From assembly GCA_947311845.1 (NCBI GenBank), contig CAMZMU010000080.1, positions 20,654,369-20,718,368 of the forward strand: a stretch of DNA of 64,000 nt, written 5' to 3'. The stretch is from Poa pratensis. Taxonomy: Eukaryota; Streptophyta; Magnoliopsida; Poales; Poaceae. Of the stretch, positions 53,816 through 64,000 are shown in pieces; positions within the stretch are counted from its first letter, which is position 1, and each line of letters begins with the position of its first letter. The notes beneath the pieces are model-generated. The model saw only the letters and a list, made by a program, of their open reading frames with translations. It was not told the origin of the DNA and made no database searches. A program made the translations under genes and the position numbers.

Positions 53816-56551
53816 ATGGACCTCCAAGACTCCCAGGAGAAGGGTGACAGCGCCGTAACGGACTGTATCCCCGTCGTCGACCTCGACATCCTCATCAACG
53901 GTGACGCTGGTGAAAGGTCACGGGCGATCCATCACCTCGGTCGGGCGTGCCAAGAGTGGGGCTTCTTTATGGTATGTGCGACTTAAATTTGCATTTCAAG
54001 TAAGCTTTGTTCAAAGCATATATACTACTTAATCTAAAAAAAAGCATATATATACTTACGTGTGTGTGTGTGACAACTAACAAGGTCATCAACCATGGCG
54101 TTCATGAGTCTCTCCAAGGGGCATGGGGCCGGAGAATTTACCGGTTTGAGGAGAGAGAAACCGCATCGAGAGCTCCCGACCCCGACCCCGGATCCCTAGC
54201 TCGACCGCGCCGCCGGCGGGCCGGGCCGCGCCGCCTCTCCCCGGCCGCGCCACCTCCTCCCTTCCTCCTCCCCTTCGCTCTCGCGACCTGGTCGTCCCCG
54301 CGCGGGCGACTGGGCCGCGCGCCGCCGCCTCCCTTCTCGGCCCTCCCTCCTCTGCCTCCCCTCCGCCGTCGCCGGCGTTCGTCGCCGGGCTAGGCCCGGG
54401 CGGCACTAGCCCGGGCGGCGCCGGCGGCGGCGGCCACCTGCTGTTCCCCTCGCGGTGGCGCCCGCGCGCGCGGCGGCGTGGCTCCGGGAGGTGCTCCCAG
54501 GCTGCGGAGGTCTGTGCGGCGGCGGGGTGACCTGCGGCGGCGTAGGTGGTGGACACGACGGTGGTGCTACCCTTGGTAGCAGGGCTGGCCGGGGAGCGCT
54601 CGACGGGAGCCCAGCCGGCCCAGATCTGGGCCCTACGTTCCCGATCTGGGTCAGGGCGGGCCAGACGTGACCCAGCTGCCTTCGGGTTGACGACGAGCTA
54701 CAACTCGTGACATGGTTGACGGCGACGACACCGCCCTTGCTGCAGCGCGACGGCGGGAGCTTCGCAGACTCGTCTGGGTCCGGCCGGACCTATGGTGTCG
54801 GTCTAGAGGGTAGCGGCGGCGTGGCCTACGTGCAGCAGCGTGGTGGCGGGGACTTTACGGGTCCTCATGGGATCCGGCCGGGCCTGTCCGGCCTGGTGTG
54901 TCCTTGCTACCGCGTCCGGTCGGCACCCGCAGGTGGCGGTGGAGGACGTCCTCCAGGTGGCCGTGCTGCTGCCACCCTCCGGCTCCAATGGTCTGGTGTG
55001 CTCTTGCTGTCGGGTCCGGTCGGCTACCGCCTTTGGCGGTGGAGGTTGTTCCCTCCAGCGTGGCTGTGGTACCGCCACCCATTGTCTACGGTTGTCTCGT
55101 CTTAGTCTGGCCTTGCAGTGTTCGCCATGGTGAGACGGCGTTGGTGACTTCAAGATCGTGGTGGCGTCTGTTGGTGGGCGGCAAGATTTGGTGGAGCACT
55201 ACGGATAGTCCGGGATGTGGTTTTTTGGGGGTCGGGAGAAATCCCTGTCGTTTTGACACCGACGCGGTGACGCTTGCGAGTGTCGCCCTTCCTTCTTGAA
55301 GGGCGTCGGGTGTATCCCTTCCCCACTCCTCGGAGCGTACCGGGGGAAACCCTAGGACATGTCCGGGCAGCAGTGTCGTCGTCGTCGCTTTCCTTCTTGG
55401 AGGTGCTGTTTGGTACGCGGCGATTCAGAACGCTAGTATCGTGGTGGGACTACGCCGGAGAGGATGCAGCGGTTGCGAGTCACTTTCGTTTTTGTTGATC
55501 CGCCGATGTTGGCCTTGTTTTCTTTTCTTGTTCTCTTTCTTTTCTCTTGGGCATGAGTGTGCTGTTTTGCCCCAGCGGTGGTCTCAAAGCTTGTATCGGG
55601 TGGTTGCTATATTAATATAGCGGGACGAAAGCCTATTTCTTCAGTCTCTCCAAGGGGCGACCATGGATGCGTGCAAGGAGATGTTCAGCTTACCGGCGGA
55701 GGAAAACGTTAAGTACATGGCCCCTGCACCGATGGCCCCCATTAGCCTCGGAACGGCTTTCAGTACTGCTTACAATAGGAACTACGTCAAGTTTTTCACG
55801 CACCCCGATTTCCACTGCCCCGAGAAGCCCGCAAACCTAAGGCAGGGAAAACTAATTAAGATTTACTCTAATTAATGCACTTTTTGCTTTGACCATCACT
55901 CACTCACAAGAGGGATTGCTTAATTTTTCCAGAGGAAATGTTACCGAATACGCGAGTTGCACGAGAGACCTGCTTCTGGAGCTCACTACGGCCATATCCG
56001 AGAGCCTGGGGCTTGACGACGGTCGCATCGCTGAAGCGCTAAATCTTCAGGACTGCTTCCAGTTCCTTGTCTGGAACCAATACCCGGCGGTTGCCCGGGA
56101 AGTCGGGGCAATCGGATTGCCTTCTCACACCGACCACGGCCTCCTCGCTCTCCTATTTCAGAACGGCGTCGACGGCCTCCAGGTCAAGAAAGACGGCCAT
56201 TGGCTCCTCGCGAAGTCCATTCCCAATTCGCTCTTCATCATCGTTGGCGATCAGCTAGAGGTGACCGACCAACTGAACTGAGCGATTACCTTCTTTGAAA
56301 TGTGTCATCAACTCTGCGTAACTCCCGACACTTGCTTGCAGATTGTTAGCAACGGAAGGTACAAGGCCGCGCCCCACCGCGCAATGGTCAATGGCGAGCA
56401 GGAGAGGATGTCATTCGTGAGCATGATCGGGCCGTGCCTGGACGTCGTCGTCCAGCCGATACCAGAGCTAGCATGGGAGGCACCGCAGTTCAAGGGTATC
56501 AAGTACAGGGAGTACATGGACCAATCGTACCGAAAAGCTCAACGAAAATGA
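53816..56551 (+). pseudogene. 2-oxoglutarate/Fe(II)-dependent dioxygenase gene, disrupted
   Basis: Four exons: 53816-53971; 54085-54122 plus 55659-55841; 55933-56260; 56342-56551. Introns 1 and 3 are GT-AG; intron 2 seems to use a GC donor (AAG/GC at 55842). Without the insertion the product is 304 residues, a little shorter than the usual 330-360. Visible parts: I-P-V-V-D-L-D in the N-terminal domain, W-G-F-F-M / V-I-N-H-G, then F-S-L-P-A-E-E-N-V-K-Y, W-N-Q-Y-P, S-H-T-D-H-G (iron ligands H and D, about 56126-56134), V-S-N-G-R-Y-K..P-H-R (third ligand H, about 56374) and E-R-M-S (R-x-S for 2-oxoglutarate). The sequence is closest in style to DMR6-like or flavanone 3-dioxygenase-like enzymes. 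A 1.5-kb insert with a 16-bp duplication breaks exon 2 after G-V-H-E-S-L-Q-G. No other lesion is seen, so inactivation is recent. Confidence 0.85.
54107..55658 (+). mobile_element. retroposon-like insertion in dioxygenase exon 2
   Basis: agtctctccaaggggc occurs at 54107-54122 and 55643-55658 (16 bp, perfect). The 1520-bp insert (54123-55642) is GC-rich. It has two tandem units of about 100 bp (starting near 54893 and 54993) and ends ctatattaatatagcgggacgaaagcc, an end type I associate with grass non-LTR retroposons, without a long poly-A. No protein domain is recognisable; the long frames are composition effects. The long duplication supports target-primed reverse transcription. Confidence 0.75.
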
Positions 56552-56789
56552 GGCGTCGGTCATTTTTCACGGTGCAGCGTGTCACGTCAAACAGTCCCCA
56601 ATTTTATGTTAAGACTCTGCTAGCTTATTCAGGTCAAAAAACGTGAATACGAACTTAGCATGTTGTGTGTTGTTGAACTTCTATATCAGTTTGTTGTTTT
56701 GATCCATTTCGTTGTTGTCACAGGTGAATTTCTCAACTTGTAGTTGTTTTTTAGTCTTATTGCTGACCAGCTGAAACAAATCCGCCTCA

Positions 56790-58105
56790 CAAAATGGTAC
56801 ATGATTTTACGCCCGAAAGATAAGGGGCGACGGCGCGGGAGGTTGGATATCGAAGTGCTTGAGATAAACAACAAGTTTTTACGCAGTATGTGGTGATCTA
56901 ACATAATGCACGAGAATGGGATGTGGCAGGAGCCGCTGCGTAATAAATACCTATGTGATAATACTTTATCCCATGTACAAGCCAAACCTACGGGCTCTCC
57001 CTTTTGGAAAGGATTCATAAGAGTTAAGAAAGAGTTCTTGGATCGTGGTTCTTTTGTCATCGGTGATGGGACAAGTACTCGTTTCTGGGCAGGTAGGTGG
57101 CTAGGGACGTCCCCGTTATCATCTCAATACCCATCTTTGTATAATATGTGGGATATAAAGATATTACAGTTCAGCATGTGCTATCTCAAGCACCTCTGAA
57201 TATTCATACGACATTTGATAGGGGACAAGTGGACACCTTGGCTGAACCTCGTAGTAAGATTAATGTGTAATAATTTTCACACGAACACGGTCGTTTCAAT
57301 TGGAATTAATCTTCTACAGGGTATTCTCGATTAAATCTATGTACACAAATTATATGAACGAACATACTATGTTTTAACATACTTTGAAAGTTGAAGGTTC
57401 GACTAAAGATATTTTTGTCTATGTGGTTCCTGAATAAAAAAGTTCTCACCAAGAATAACTTGGCCAAAAGGCGATAGCATGGTGCAGAAAAATGTGTCAT
57501 TTGTGACTCATACGAGTCTACTAAATATTTCTTTATCTCATGTCGCTTTGTTCGTTCAGCCTGTAAAGTTCTTTATTTCAATTCAACGGTACTCCACCAA
57601 CTAGTATTCCAAATATGTTTGGGTGTTGGTTAAATGGGATAGATAAGAGAACAAAATCTCATATACGTGTGGGTGTTTGTACCATTGTTTGAGCGATTTG
57701 GGATTGTCGGAATGTTGTTTCTAATAAACATGAATATGCTACTTTGTTGCAAGTTATTCACAAAACTGCTTAGTGGATACATATGGGGTCCTTCCTGCTT
57801 CCTATGTATCAATGAGAACGTATGGATATTCGATGCAATCCAATGATGATGATCGTTCGGACTTGATTCAGCCAGGGTGGCTGGGAACGGTCCAATATAT
57901 TACAAGATGTATAGGAACTTTTTGTGTCTTTTTTCATTGATCGATTCATGTTGTTACAATGAGTCTTTTTTAGATGGCTCATTCATGTTTCGACTTTGTG
58001 TGATCCATGAATTTTTTGTAATGACTGATTCTTAATAAATGAATAAAAGCCGCATGCATCATTTCGATGCAGAGACTGGGACTTCCCCTTTTCGAAAAAA
58101 AATGT
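56790..58105 (+). mobile_element. LINE fragment, RT C-terminal and zf-RVT part
   Basis: Plus-strand reading gives G-R-L-D-I-E-V-L-E-I-N-N, then N-G-M-W-Q-E-P-L-R-N-K-Y-L, F-W-K-G-F-I-R-V-K, R-F-W-A-G-R-W-L-G and Q-Y-P-S-L-Y-N (ORF 56906-57199). Further on come L-T-K-N-N-L-A-K-R and C-V-I-C-D..F-F-I-S-C-R-F (57420-57540), the zf-RVT zinc-binding region found after plant LINE reverse transcriptases. Several stops and shifts. The 3' end is gatgcagagactgggacttccccttttcgaaaaaa (about 58067-58102). 5'-truncated and inactive. Confidence 0.75.
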
Positions 58106-58145
58106 TGCTACTTTGAGCGATCCGTGGTTGCAAACTCTGAATTGA

Positions 58146-58225
58146 AATTATGCAATAAATGAAAGTTGTGTGCATTATTTTGATGCAGAGATGTGAATGT
58201 TATTTCTCTTTTCGAAAAAACTAAT
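58146..58225 (+). mobile_element. second LINE 3'-tail module
   Basis: aataaatgaaagttgtgtgc..gatgcagag..ctcttttcgaaaaa repeats the tail just upstream (58030-58102) with divergence. It is either an older LINE end into which the first inserted, or a tail duplication. Confidence 0.55.
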
Positions 58226-58940
58226 AAACTTAATTTCGTCCTTGTTTCTACCTTGTTGCCTGATTCCCATGAATCAATGCGAGCGCCTCTTTTGCAGTTA
58301 ACGATAAGGTAGTGGTACTAGCTAGTAGTTTGGAGGTCACCAACGCATTTAATCATTTTCGTCCATATTACATCAAGCAGACAAGGCAAGGCAATGCAGT
58401 GAATGGACAGGGAGATTCTAAGCATATCGAAATGGGGAGAGAGATGGACGCAGAGAGATAGAGAGTTGCAGTACAGAGAAATCTTGATGCCTTGAAGAGT
58501 TGTAGTTGGCATTGGAAAACTACATGCGAGTGGTCCGCCCATACAAAAAGAATCTAATGACGAAGTTCACTGTTGCAGTGGCCCCTTGGACACCAATACT
58601 GGTCCATTTTGCTTCCCCTAATCAGTAACCCCTCTCTGGCTTCCACAGCTTACACGCACATATAAAAACGTCCACATTTTAATCTCTTTCACAAAAGGAC
58701 AATTGGAATTGGCTGTGTGGCTTCAGTAATTTCAGCAGCTCTGAAGTCTTAACTCTGAAGTAGTGCATACTCAGAAGCTTCACCGTATATCCTTCTAAAT
58801 AGCTGCATCGATGAAAGTATCACTGTAGTATATCCGTGATGGGGTACGTGTCCTGGATGACATGTCCCTAGAAGTGGATCGGATCATCCATAGGTCTCCC
58901 AAGGACCATGTACTACGATCAATGATTAAACCCCCAAGAA

Positions 58941-59018
58941 AACGCCATCATCGACAGTGTCGATGAGGCTGTTCTTGACCCGTGCCTCCTTTATTCTGTC
59001 TGCATGTCTTATGATCTC
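58941..59018 (+). other. protein-like motif, copy A
   Basis: Plus-frame reading N-A-I-I-D-S-V-D-E-A-V-L-D-P-C-L-L-Y then S-V-C-M-S-Y-D-L. A second copy lies at 59325-59396 (L-L-D-P-S-L-H-Y-L-V-C-M-S-Y-D-L). The family is not recognised. Copy A ends where a hAT-like MITE begins. Confidence 0.35.
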
Positions 59019-59165
59019 TGTTTTAAATAGCCGGTTATCATCCGGCTATAGCCTTGCGAGAGGGTCCGCGCTACAGATAAGATCTTCGTAGGCTAAAAAG
59101 GCAGTAGCCGCTAATAGGCTGGCTAAATGAATTTAGCCCCTTAGCCGCTATATTCCCGCTTAGGG
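59018..59165. mobile_element. hAT-like MITE fragment
   Basis: tgttttaaatagccgg, internal gctaaaaaggcagtagccgct and ttagccccttagccgctat are words typical of a grass hAT-type MITE with AGCCGGCTA-like inverted pieces. The right terminus is missing. Confidence 0.45.
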
Positions 59166-59324
59166 ATCGAAAAAATTTGGACCAACATTTGTCTCACTCG
59201 TCAAATTTTTCCTGCTCAGCCCAATTTCAAGGCCCAAATGTGAACCCTAACCCTAAATTCTTCTCATTCTTTCCTCTCTCACGAAAATAGAACCAAGAGG
59301 GGCGGCTACTTAATGTTGTAATAT

Positions 59325-59570
59325 GTGGACAGAGCCATGTCTGAACTTCTTGATCCGAGCCTCCATTATTTGGTCTGCATGTCTTATGATCTCAGAAACG
59401 GCCTACCTATCGAGCCACCTAATACCTACAGCTCTAGCTTAGCCTCCTCCGCTGTCTCTTCAAGTCGCCGTCACGCATTTCTCAATCCATCGGCCATCGC
59501 TCGTTCGTTCACTTGGATTGGACGGACGCGGCGAAGACCACCATGGATACCTCCAAGGACGGCACTGTGA
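59325..59570 (+). other. ORF containing protein-like motif, copy B
   Basis: 81 codons beginning near a repeat of the motif in copy A. After V-C-M-S-Y-D-L-R-N-G-L-P-I-E-P-P-N the composition turns S- and R-rich and looks non-coding. It could be an exon relic of an unknown gene. Confidence 0.3.
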
Positions 59571-61286
59571 GCGCACATAGCTGTGAGAGGGATGCTGCCG
59601 CGCGCGCGCGTGTCGTCGTCGTGCACAGCAATATGCTCGATCCCTGCAGACGGAGGACGGCGCGACAGAATGATGCGCGGCGGCCGCCTGCCCCGGATCT
59701 CGGCAGGCCGGCACAGTACATTCGTCCCCGGCCCCGGCCTCAGTTTGCAGCATGCATGTTGTTCTGTGAATCCGTTGCTGCATCCAGCCACTGTGGGTGC
59801 ACAGGGCGGCGCAGGCCGATCGACGGCACGAACGCCGCGAGAGGGGGGTGTCCAGCCAACGTGAGCGCTGCCGATCGATCCGTTCCGATCGACGATCGCC
59901 ATGATGGATGGGGAATAGTGCGGGTTTCTGGAGAGCGTGGAGGCATGTGCTTGTAGTAGGAGTACGTACGTAGCAATAGCATTTACTTGCATGCATGGAT
60001 GCCGTCGGTCCGGTCGGCAGCATTTCACTGATCACTGCCAAGTTCGGTTAATGCTGGGATCGGTAGTATACCACGCCTGCCGTTTCAGATGGTTTAATCA
60101 TTGCTGTTGCATTTACCCCTGCATATGCAGTTCTCCTTCGATCCTTTCCCCCTTGACGTAAATGATGTTTGACAGCCGACTGTAGCTACTAAAAACATTC
60201 AGATTTAAAAAATGTTCAAATTAAAAAATCAGTTTCTAAAAACGTTTTTCGATGTGAACTTTTGTTGCGATGCTGCAACTTGCAACGACTTGAATTATTT
60301 GTTACATTGGTTGACTTGAATTTATTTTTAGTTCTAACTGTTGCATTGGTCTGTAACATCATATTATACAAAACCATTTTCTATGTACATTTGCTTGTGT
60401 TTGGAGATAGATAGATAATGTCGTTTGTAGTGTTGTGCCATGTAGGGGCGACCTGGCAGCTGCGGCTAGCACGCATGTGAGGCATAGAGGCAGGCAGCGA
60501 CATGAAGCAAACCTATGCAACTAAAGAAGCACCCATGCAGCCAGTATAGAAAATTCCGAGCGGGGTAGTCATGGAGTGGGCTCCACCCATATGCATGCAT
60601 GTTGGATTTCCTCGACCGCGCATATCGCGAAGACCGCCAATATCTATTGGGCCTGGAAGAAAAAAAAAACGACCCGGCGTCATCCCCATAAGTGCCGCAC
60701 CCTAAGCGAAACCCCATAGTTAGGGCCTGCTTGGAGACGTTGGACAACGTCGGGACACGCCCCCGCGTTGGACAACGTCCGGATACGCCCCCGCGTTGGA
60801 TTGACCCACGTTTCACCCAATCTAATTCATGGTTGGATGGTTGGAAGAATTTTCTGTGCCTAAGCTCATCTGTATCATATTTTTTTAGTGTTATATGGGC
60901 ACAAAAGATCCACGGAGTGGATCGATCTGCCCACGGTAAAGCAATCCATTCACACCTGACTAGGTGTGCCCATATGCTATGTTTTTCACCCGCTAAAAAA
61001 GTAAATTTCAGAGGGAATACTGTAATCCGGTAAAAAGTCTTACATTACAAGTTACACATGTCGTACCAATATGAGGCACTTCCTTTTGAAGGTTGAAACT
61101 CGATCGACCGTACGCCAGAACTCATCGTGCGTATGTGCCCTGATGGCTGGTTGCACGTATGTGGAATATATTTTCGGTGTACCAACAGAGGCATTAGGAC
61201 CGCCGGGCTGTGCGCGCTATGCCGTCGTTGTCGGCAAATCCTATTTTCCGTCTTTAGCGGCGCCGATGCCTCGAGCCGCAAGCATC
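59571..61286. other. intergenic, small tandem repeat at 60739-60794
   Basis: 59590-59930 is GC-rich with frames open on both strands but no domain. Two 28-bp units gttggacaacgtc(g/c)gga.. stand in tandem at 60739-60766 and 60767-60794. The phrase acattcagatttaaaaaatg at about 60198 recurs at 62333 as part of a 37-bp identical stretch. Confidence 0.35.
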
Positions 61287-61983
61287 AGGTTCGTGGGCCT
61301 GGCACGCGAAGAGAGCTGGACCTCTTTCCCTTTCTCCTTCTACAGTGAAAAGGGGCGACTGTTTGGGCGACCGCGCGTGCACAGGTTCGCCGCCGGCGAT
61401 TCGTGCGATTCCCCGCCCTCCGGCGGCCGCCTCGGCGGCGGGAGGACGGGGAATCAACGGATCCGTGCGTGTACATAACCTAGGGGTGCGTTGTGGTGTG
61501 CTAGCCGGCGGCGTCGGGGAGGATGTGGGGTCGCCGGAGTGGCTTTTTGCGGCGGTGGTGTCCTCTTCCGTTGGTGTGGCTCCGGGGGAGCTCCGCCACG
61601 GATCTACCGTCTCGGCCTCGTTCGTGGCTCTGCGGAGTGCGCGAGAGGTCTCCCCCTACGCCGGCGTCCGAGAGAAGGCGGGGCTGGCGTTTGACGACTT
61701 CGAAGGTACGGTGGCATGGTGTCAAGACGGCGTTGTTCTTCATCGAGCAGGGTGGAGGTGCTTCGGCACCGAGGGGCGTCGACTCCCCGTCCGCGTGGGG
61801 GGCCTCCCAGTCCAGAGTCATGGAGGTGATGCGGCGGGCTTCGCCGGCGCAGCGGTCTGCGCGTGGAAGACGACGCTGGAGCCTGGATTGGACGTCTTTG
61901 TAATTTTCTCGTTTTCCAGGGCTTTTCTGTAAGAATCTTGGCACTTGTACTGTATCGCAAAAAAAAAGGTTCGTGGGCCTGGC
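61287..61983 (+). mobile_element. retroposon with 17-bp duplication and A tail
   Basis: aggttcgtgggcctggc occurs at 61287-61303 and 61967-61983 (perfect). The 663-bp insert (61304-61966) is GC-rich and ends in ctgtatcg followed by about eight A. No protein domain is recognised; the ORFs seen in three frames are composition effects. Structure fits a non-autonomous LINE-mobilised retroposon. Confidence 0.8.
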
Positions 61984-62088
61984 CCAGTTTGTCTGAAGCG
62001 GTGGTTCCTTTCATTTTTTTATCGCTAGGCTGCCGCTGTTGTACTCGTTGCATGTATGGCTAGTTCGCTATGCAGCCTACACTGCTGT

Positions 62089-62330
62089 TCGTTTTTTCTT
62101 AACTTTTTTCTTTCTTTTCACCTTTTCTTTTCTTTTCATTTTTTCGTTATTTTTATACTTTACTCTTTTTCCTTGCTTTCCATTTTCCTTTTTTTTTTCT
62201 TCTTTTGCCTTTTTATTTTATGTTCTGTTTCGTTCAAACTATTTTTTTGTCAGTTTTTCCTTTTTGTTTACTGTTTGTTTTTTCTGTTTTTTCGTTTTTC
62301 TTTTGTTTGTCACATTTTTATGATTTTGTA
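62089..62330 (+). repeat. T/C-rich tract of about 240 bp
   Basis: Almost purely pyrimidine on the plus strand, dominated by ttttct and ttcttt words. Open frames here encode only F/L/S and are not genes. Confidence 0.9.
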
Positions 62331-62395
62331 AAACATTCAGATTTAAAAAATGTTCAAATTAAAAAATCACGTTCATCCACTAAATTTATGTTCAT

Positions 62396-63450
62396 TTTTT
62401 ACAATCTTTGAAGAATAGTTTTTGTTCACTCACAATTTCAGTTTCATTAATAAAATCATTCAAAAATAATTTATATTCTCATTAAAAAAATAGATTCCGT
62501 TCACTGACCTTTTCTGTTCACTTTTAAAATCGTTCAAAAATAGTTTTTGTTCAACGCATTTTCTGTTCACTTTTTTAAATCGTTCAACAATAGTTTCTGT
62601 TCACTCTTAACGATTTAAAAATAGTTTCCGTTCACCGACCTATTTTGTTCACTGTTAAAATAGCTAAAAAATATTTTCCGTTTAACGATATTTTCTATTC
62701 ACTATTAAATTGTTCAAAAAAGTTTTTGTTCACCAACCTTTTATGTTCACTTTCAAAATTGTTAAAAAATAGTTCCCGTTCAATGATATTTTTTTGTTCA
62801 CTTTTATAATTGTTCAAAATAGTTTATGTTCACCGACTCTTTTTTGTTCACTTTTTCAAAACCGTTCAAAAAACATTTCCGTTCGCTGACCCTTTTCCTA
62901 CTCACTTTTGAAATTGTTCAAAAATAGTTTCTGTTCACCGACTCTTTTCTGTTCACATTTAAAAAAATAAAAAATGTTTTCGTTCACCGACCCTTTTCTT
63001 TCAGTATTTAAAATCGTTCAAGAATAGTTTTTGTTCACGGACAATTTATGTTCACTTTTCAAAATCGATCAATAATAGTTTCTGTTCACTCAATATTTTC
63101 TTTTTGCATTTAAAATAGTTCAAATTCCCTTTTTAAAAATATTTAAAAATAATTTCCGTTCATCGACCTTTTGTATTCACTTTTAAAATCGTTCAAAGAA
63201 GTTTCCGTTCACCGCATTTCCTATTCACTTTTTTAATCATTCAACAATAGTTTATGTTCACTTTTGTGCGAACTTTCCGTTCACCGACCTTTTGTGTTCA
63301 CTTTTAAAATCGTTCAAAAATAGTTTCCGTTCACCGCATTTTCTGTTCACTTTTTAGAATCGTTCAACAATAGTTTGTGTTCACTTTTGTACGAACGATT
63401 TTAAAAATAGTTTCGTTCACCGACATTTTCTATTCACTTTTAAAATGTTA
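62396..63450 (+). repeat. approximately 50-bp tandem repeat, about 19 diverged copies
   Basis: Units of 48-54 bp alternate two boxes: ccgttcaccgaccttttc (or ctgttcact) and tgttcacttttaaaatcg, followed by ttcaaaaatagttt. Copies can be followed from about 62396 to 63450 with substitutions and a few short units. Non-coding minisatellite, AT-rich. Confidence 0.85.
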
Positions 63451-63830
63451 AAATTCGAAAAATTTCGAGATAAAAAAAGTTCAATTTTAAAATTGTTGAA
63501 ATTTAAAAATCTTTCGGATTTTAAAAAATGTTCATATTAAAAATGACAATTTTACAATTCTTCAGGTTTGAAAATTGTTAAAATTAAAAAAAATCAAATT
63601 TGAAATTGTTCAAATTTGAATATTCAAATTCGAAAATTGGTTAGCTTTTAAAAATGTGCAAATTCAAAAATTGTCCAAATTAAAAATGTTCATTGAAATT
63701 TAAAATCTTTCAAATTCTGAAAAATGTTCATATTGAAAATGAAAATTTGAAAATTGTTCAAATTCAAAATTGTTCAAATTTGCAATTTGTTCAAAATTTA
63801 AAACGTTCATATTTTTGAGAAAATGTAGAA
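63451..63830 (+). repeat. degenerate aaattgttcaaatt repeat
   Basis: Continues the tandem array with shorter, irregular units built on attgttcaaattt / gaaaattgtt. Beyond 63830 the sequence becomes unique and shows no gene to the window end. Confidence 0.6.
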
Positions 63831-64000
63831 GCTGGTACTATATACGGAACCACTAGACCGTGCGTATGAAATATCCTACCAAATGAACTGAAATGGGCAT
63901 AACAAATGGTCTACACCAAGGAAAACATCTGCAAAAGATACACGAAAGAAGAGCCGACGAGGTATATGCGAGAAAGCATACGCAGTAGCATACTAGAGAA

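Noticed and set aside
54089..55299. ORFs on both strands inside the dioxygenase insertion
   Set aside because: They lie in a retroposon with GC-rich composition, overlap in many frames and contain no recognisable motif.
59460..60041. Minus-strand ORFs of 185-193 codons
   Set aside because: GC-rich shadow frames overlapping each other without any motif.
61345..62053. ORFs of 120-195 codons on both strands in the 61.3-62.0 kb retroposon
   Set aside because: Composition effect; they cross the element boundary and target duplication, so they are not real genes.
62039..62411. Phe/Leu/Ser-only ORFs that look like membrane proteins
   Set aside because: Direct translation of a T/C-rich tract, open in all three frames.
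62396..63450. CRISPR-like array of regular repeats
   Set aside because: Units are contiguous and diverged with no unique spacers, and the genome is eukaryotic; it is a minisatellite.

Overview
The window is plant nuclear DNA, almost certainly from a large-genome grass and most likely a Triticeae species (wheat, Aegilops, barley or rye group). The reasons are the Sabrina/WHAM-type LTR (starting TGATACGTCTC) with a tRNA-Asp-type primer binding site, a Tat-like Gypsy element with an antisense PF04195-type gene, CACTA elements with CACTA termini and dense subterminal repeats, Stowaway MITEs with TA duplications, and LINE tails of the GATGCAGAG..TTTTCGAAAAA type. Transposons fill most of the sequence. 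I see one intact host gene, one host gene broken by an insertion, and several gene fragments carried by transposons. There is no sign of prokaryotic, organellar or CRISPR content.

Layout. 1-9297: nested LTR elements on the minus strand. A Sabrina-like element (LTRs 148-1739 and 5521-6565) sits inside the gag region of a second Gypsy element, whose 5' LTR is 8800-9297 and whose gag runs 8828 to 6566 and appears to resume at 147-2. 9487-13830: a CACTA element carrying an AP2-like gene relic, a B3-like gene relic and a repeat-containing coding relic; it is itself hit by a short LINE. 13998-14151: a SINE with 15-bp target duplications. 14560-15480: a complex fold-back. 15.5-22.4 kb: quiet intergenic DNA with MITE remnants. 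22481-24602 (minus): an intact two-exon WIP-type C2H2 zinc-finger transcription factor gene, the clearest functional gene here. 25-32.6 kb: intergenic DNA with MITEs, a LINE 3' fragment and a 30-bp poly(G) run.

32644-50084: a CACTA element with a perfect TTA duplication, inserted in the 3' end of a LINE. It carries a Werner-type 3'-5' exonuclease gene relic, and that relic is split inside one codon by a 14.7-kb Tat-like Gypsy element (33405-48095, perfect TGCGG duplication). The Gypsy element encodes gag, protease, reverse transcriptase, two RNase H domains and integrase on the plus strand, and a multi-exon antisense gene on the minus strand. 49658-49737 within the CACTA looks like a 5S rRNA gene fragment.

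50-53.8 kb holds GC-rich sequence, a Tourist-like MITE, AT-rich repeats and a cluster of CATGCA motifs. 53816-56551 (plus) is a four-exon 2-oxoglutarate-dependent dioxygenase gene with catalytic residues preserved but with a 1.5-kb retroposon-like insertion (16-bp target duplication) in exon 2. 56.8-58.2 kb is a LINE fragment, 61304-61966 a retroposon with a 17-bp duplication, and 62.4-63.45 kb an approximately 50-bp tandem repeat.

The recurring theme is transposons carrying host-like DNA-binding or nuclease domains (AP2, B3, DEDD exonuclease, 5S promoter elements) and being nested into one another. No gene set here forms a metabolic or defence operon. The two host-type genes, a WIP regulator and a dioxygenase, lie about 29 kb apart and nothing in the sequence links them.
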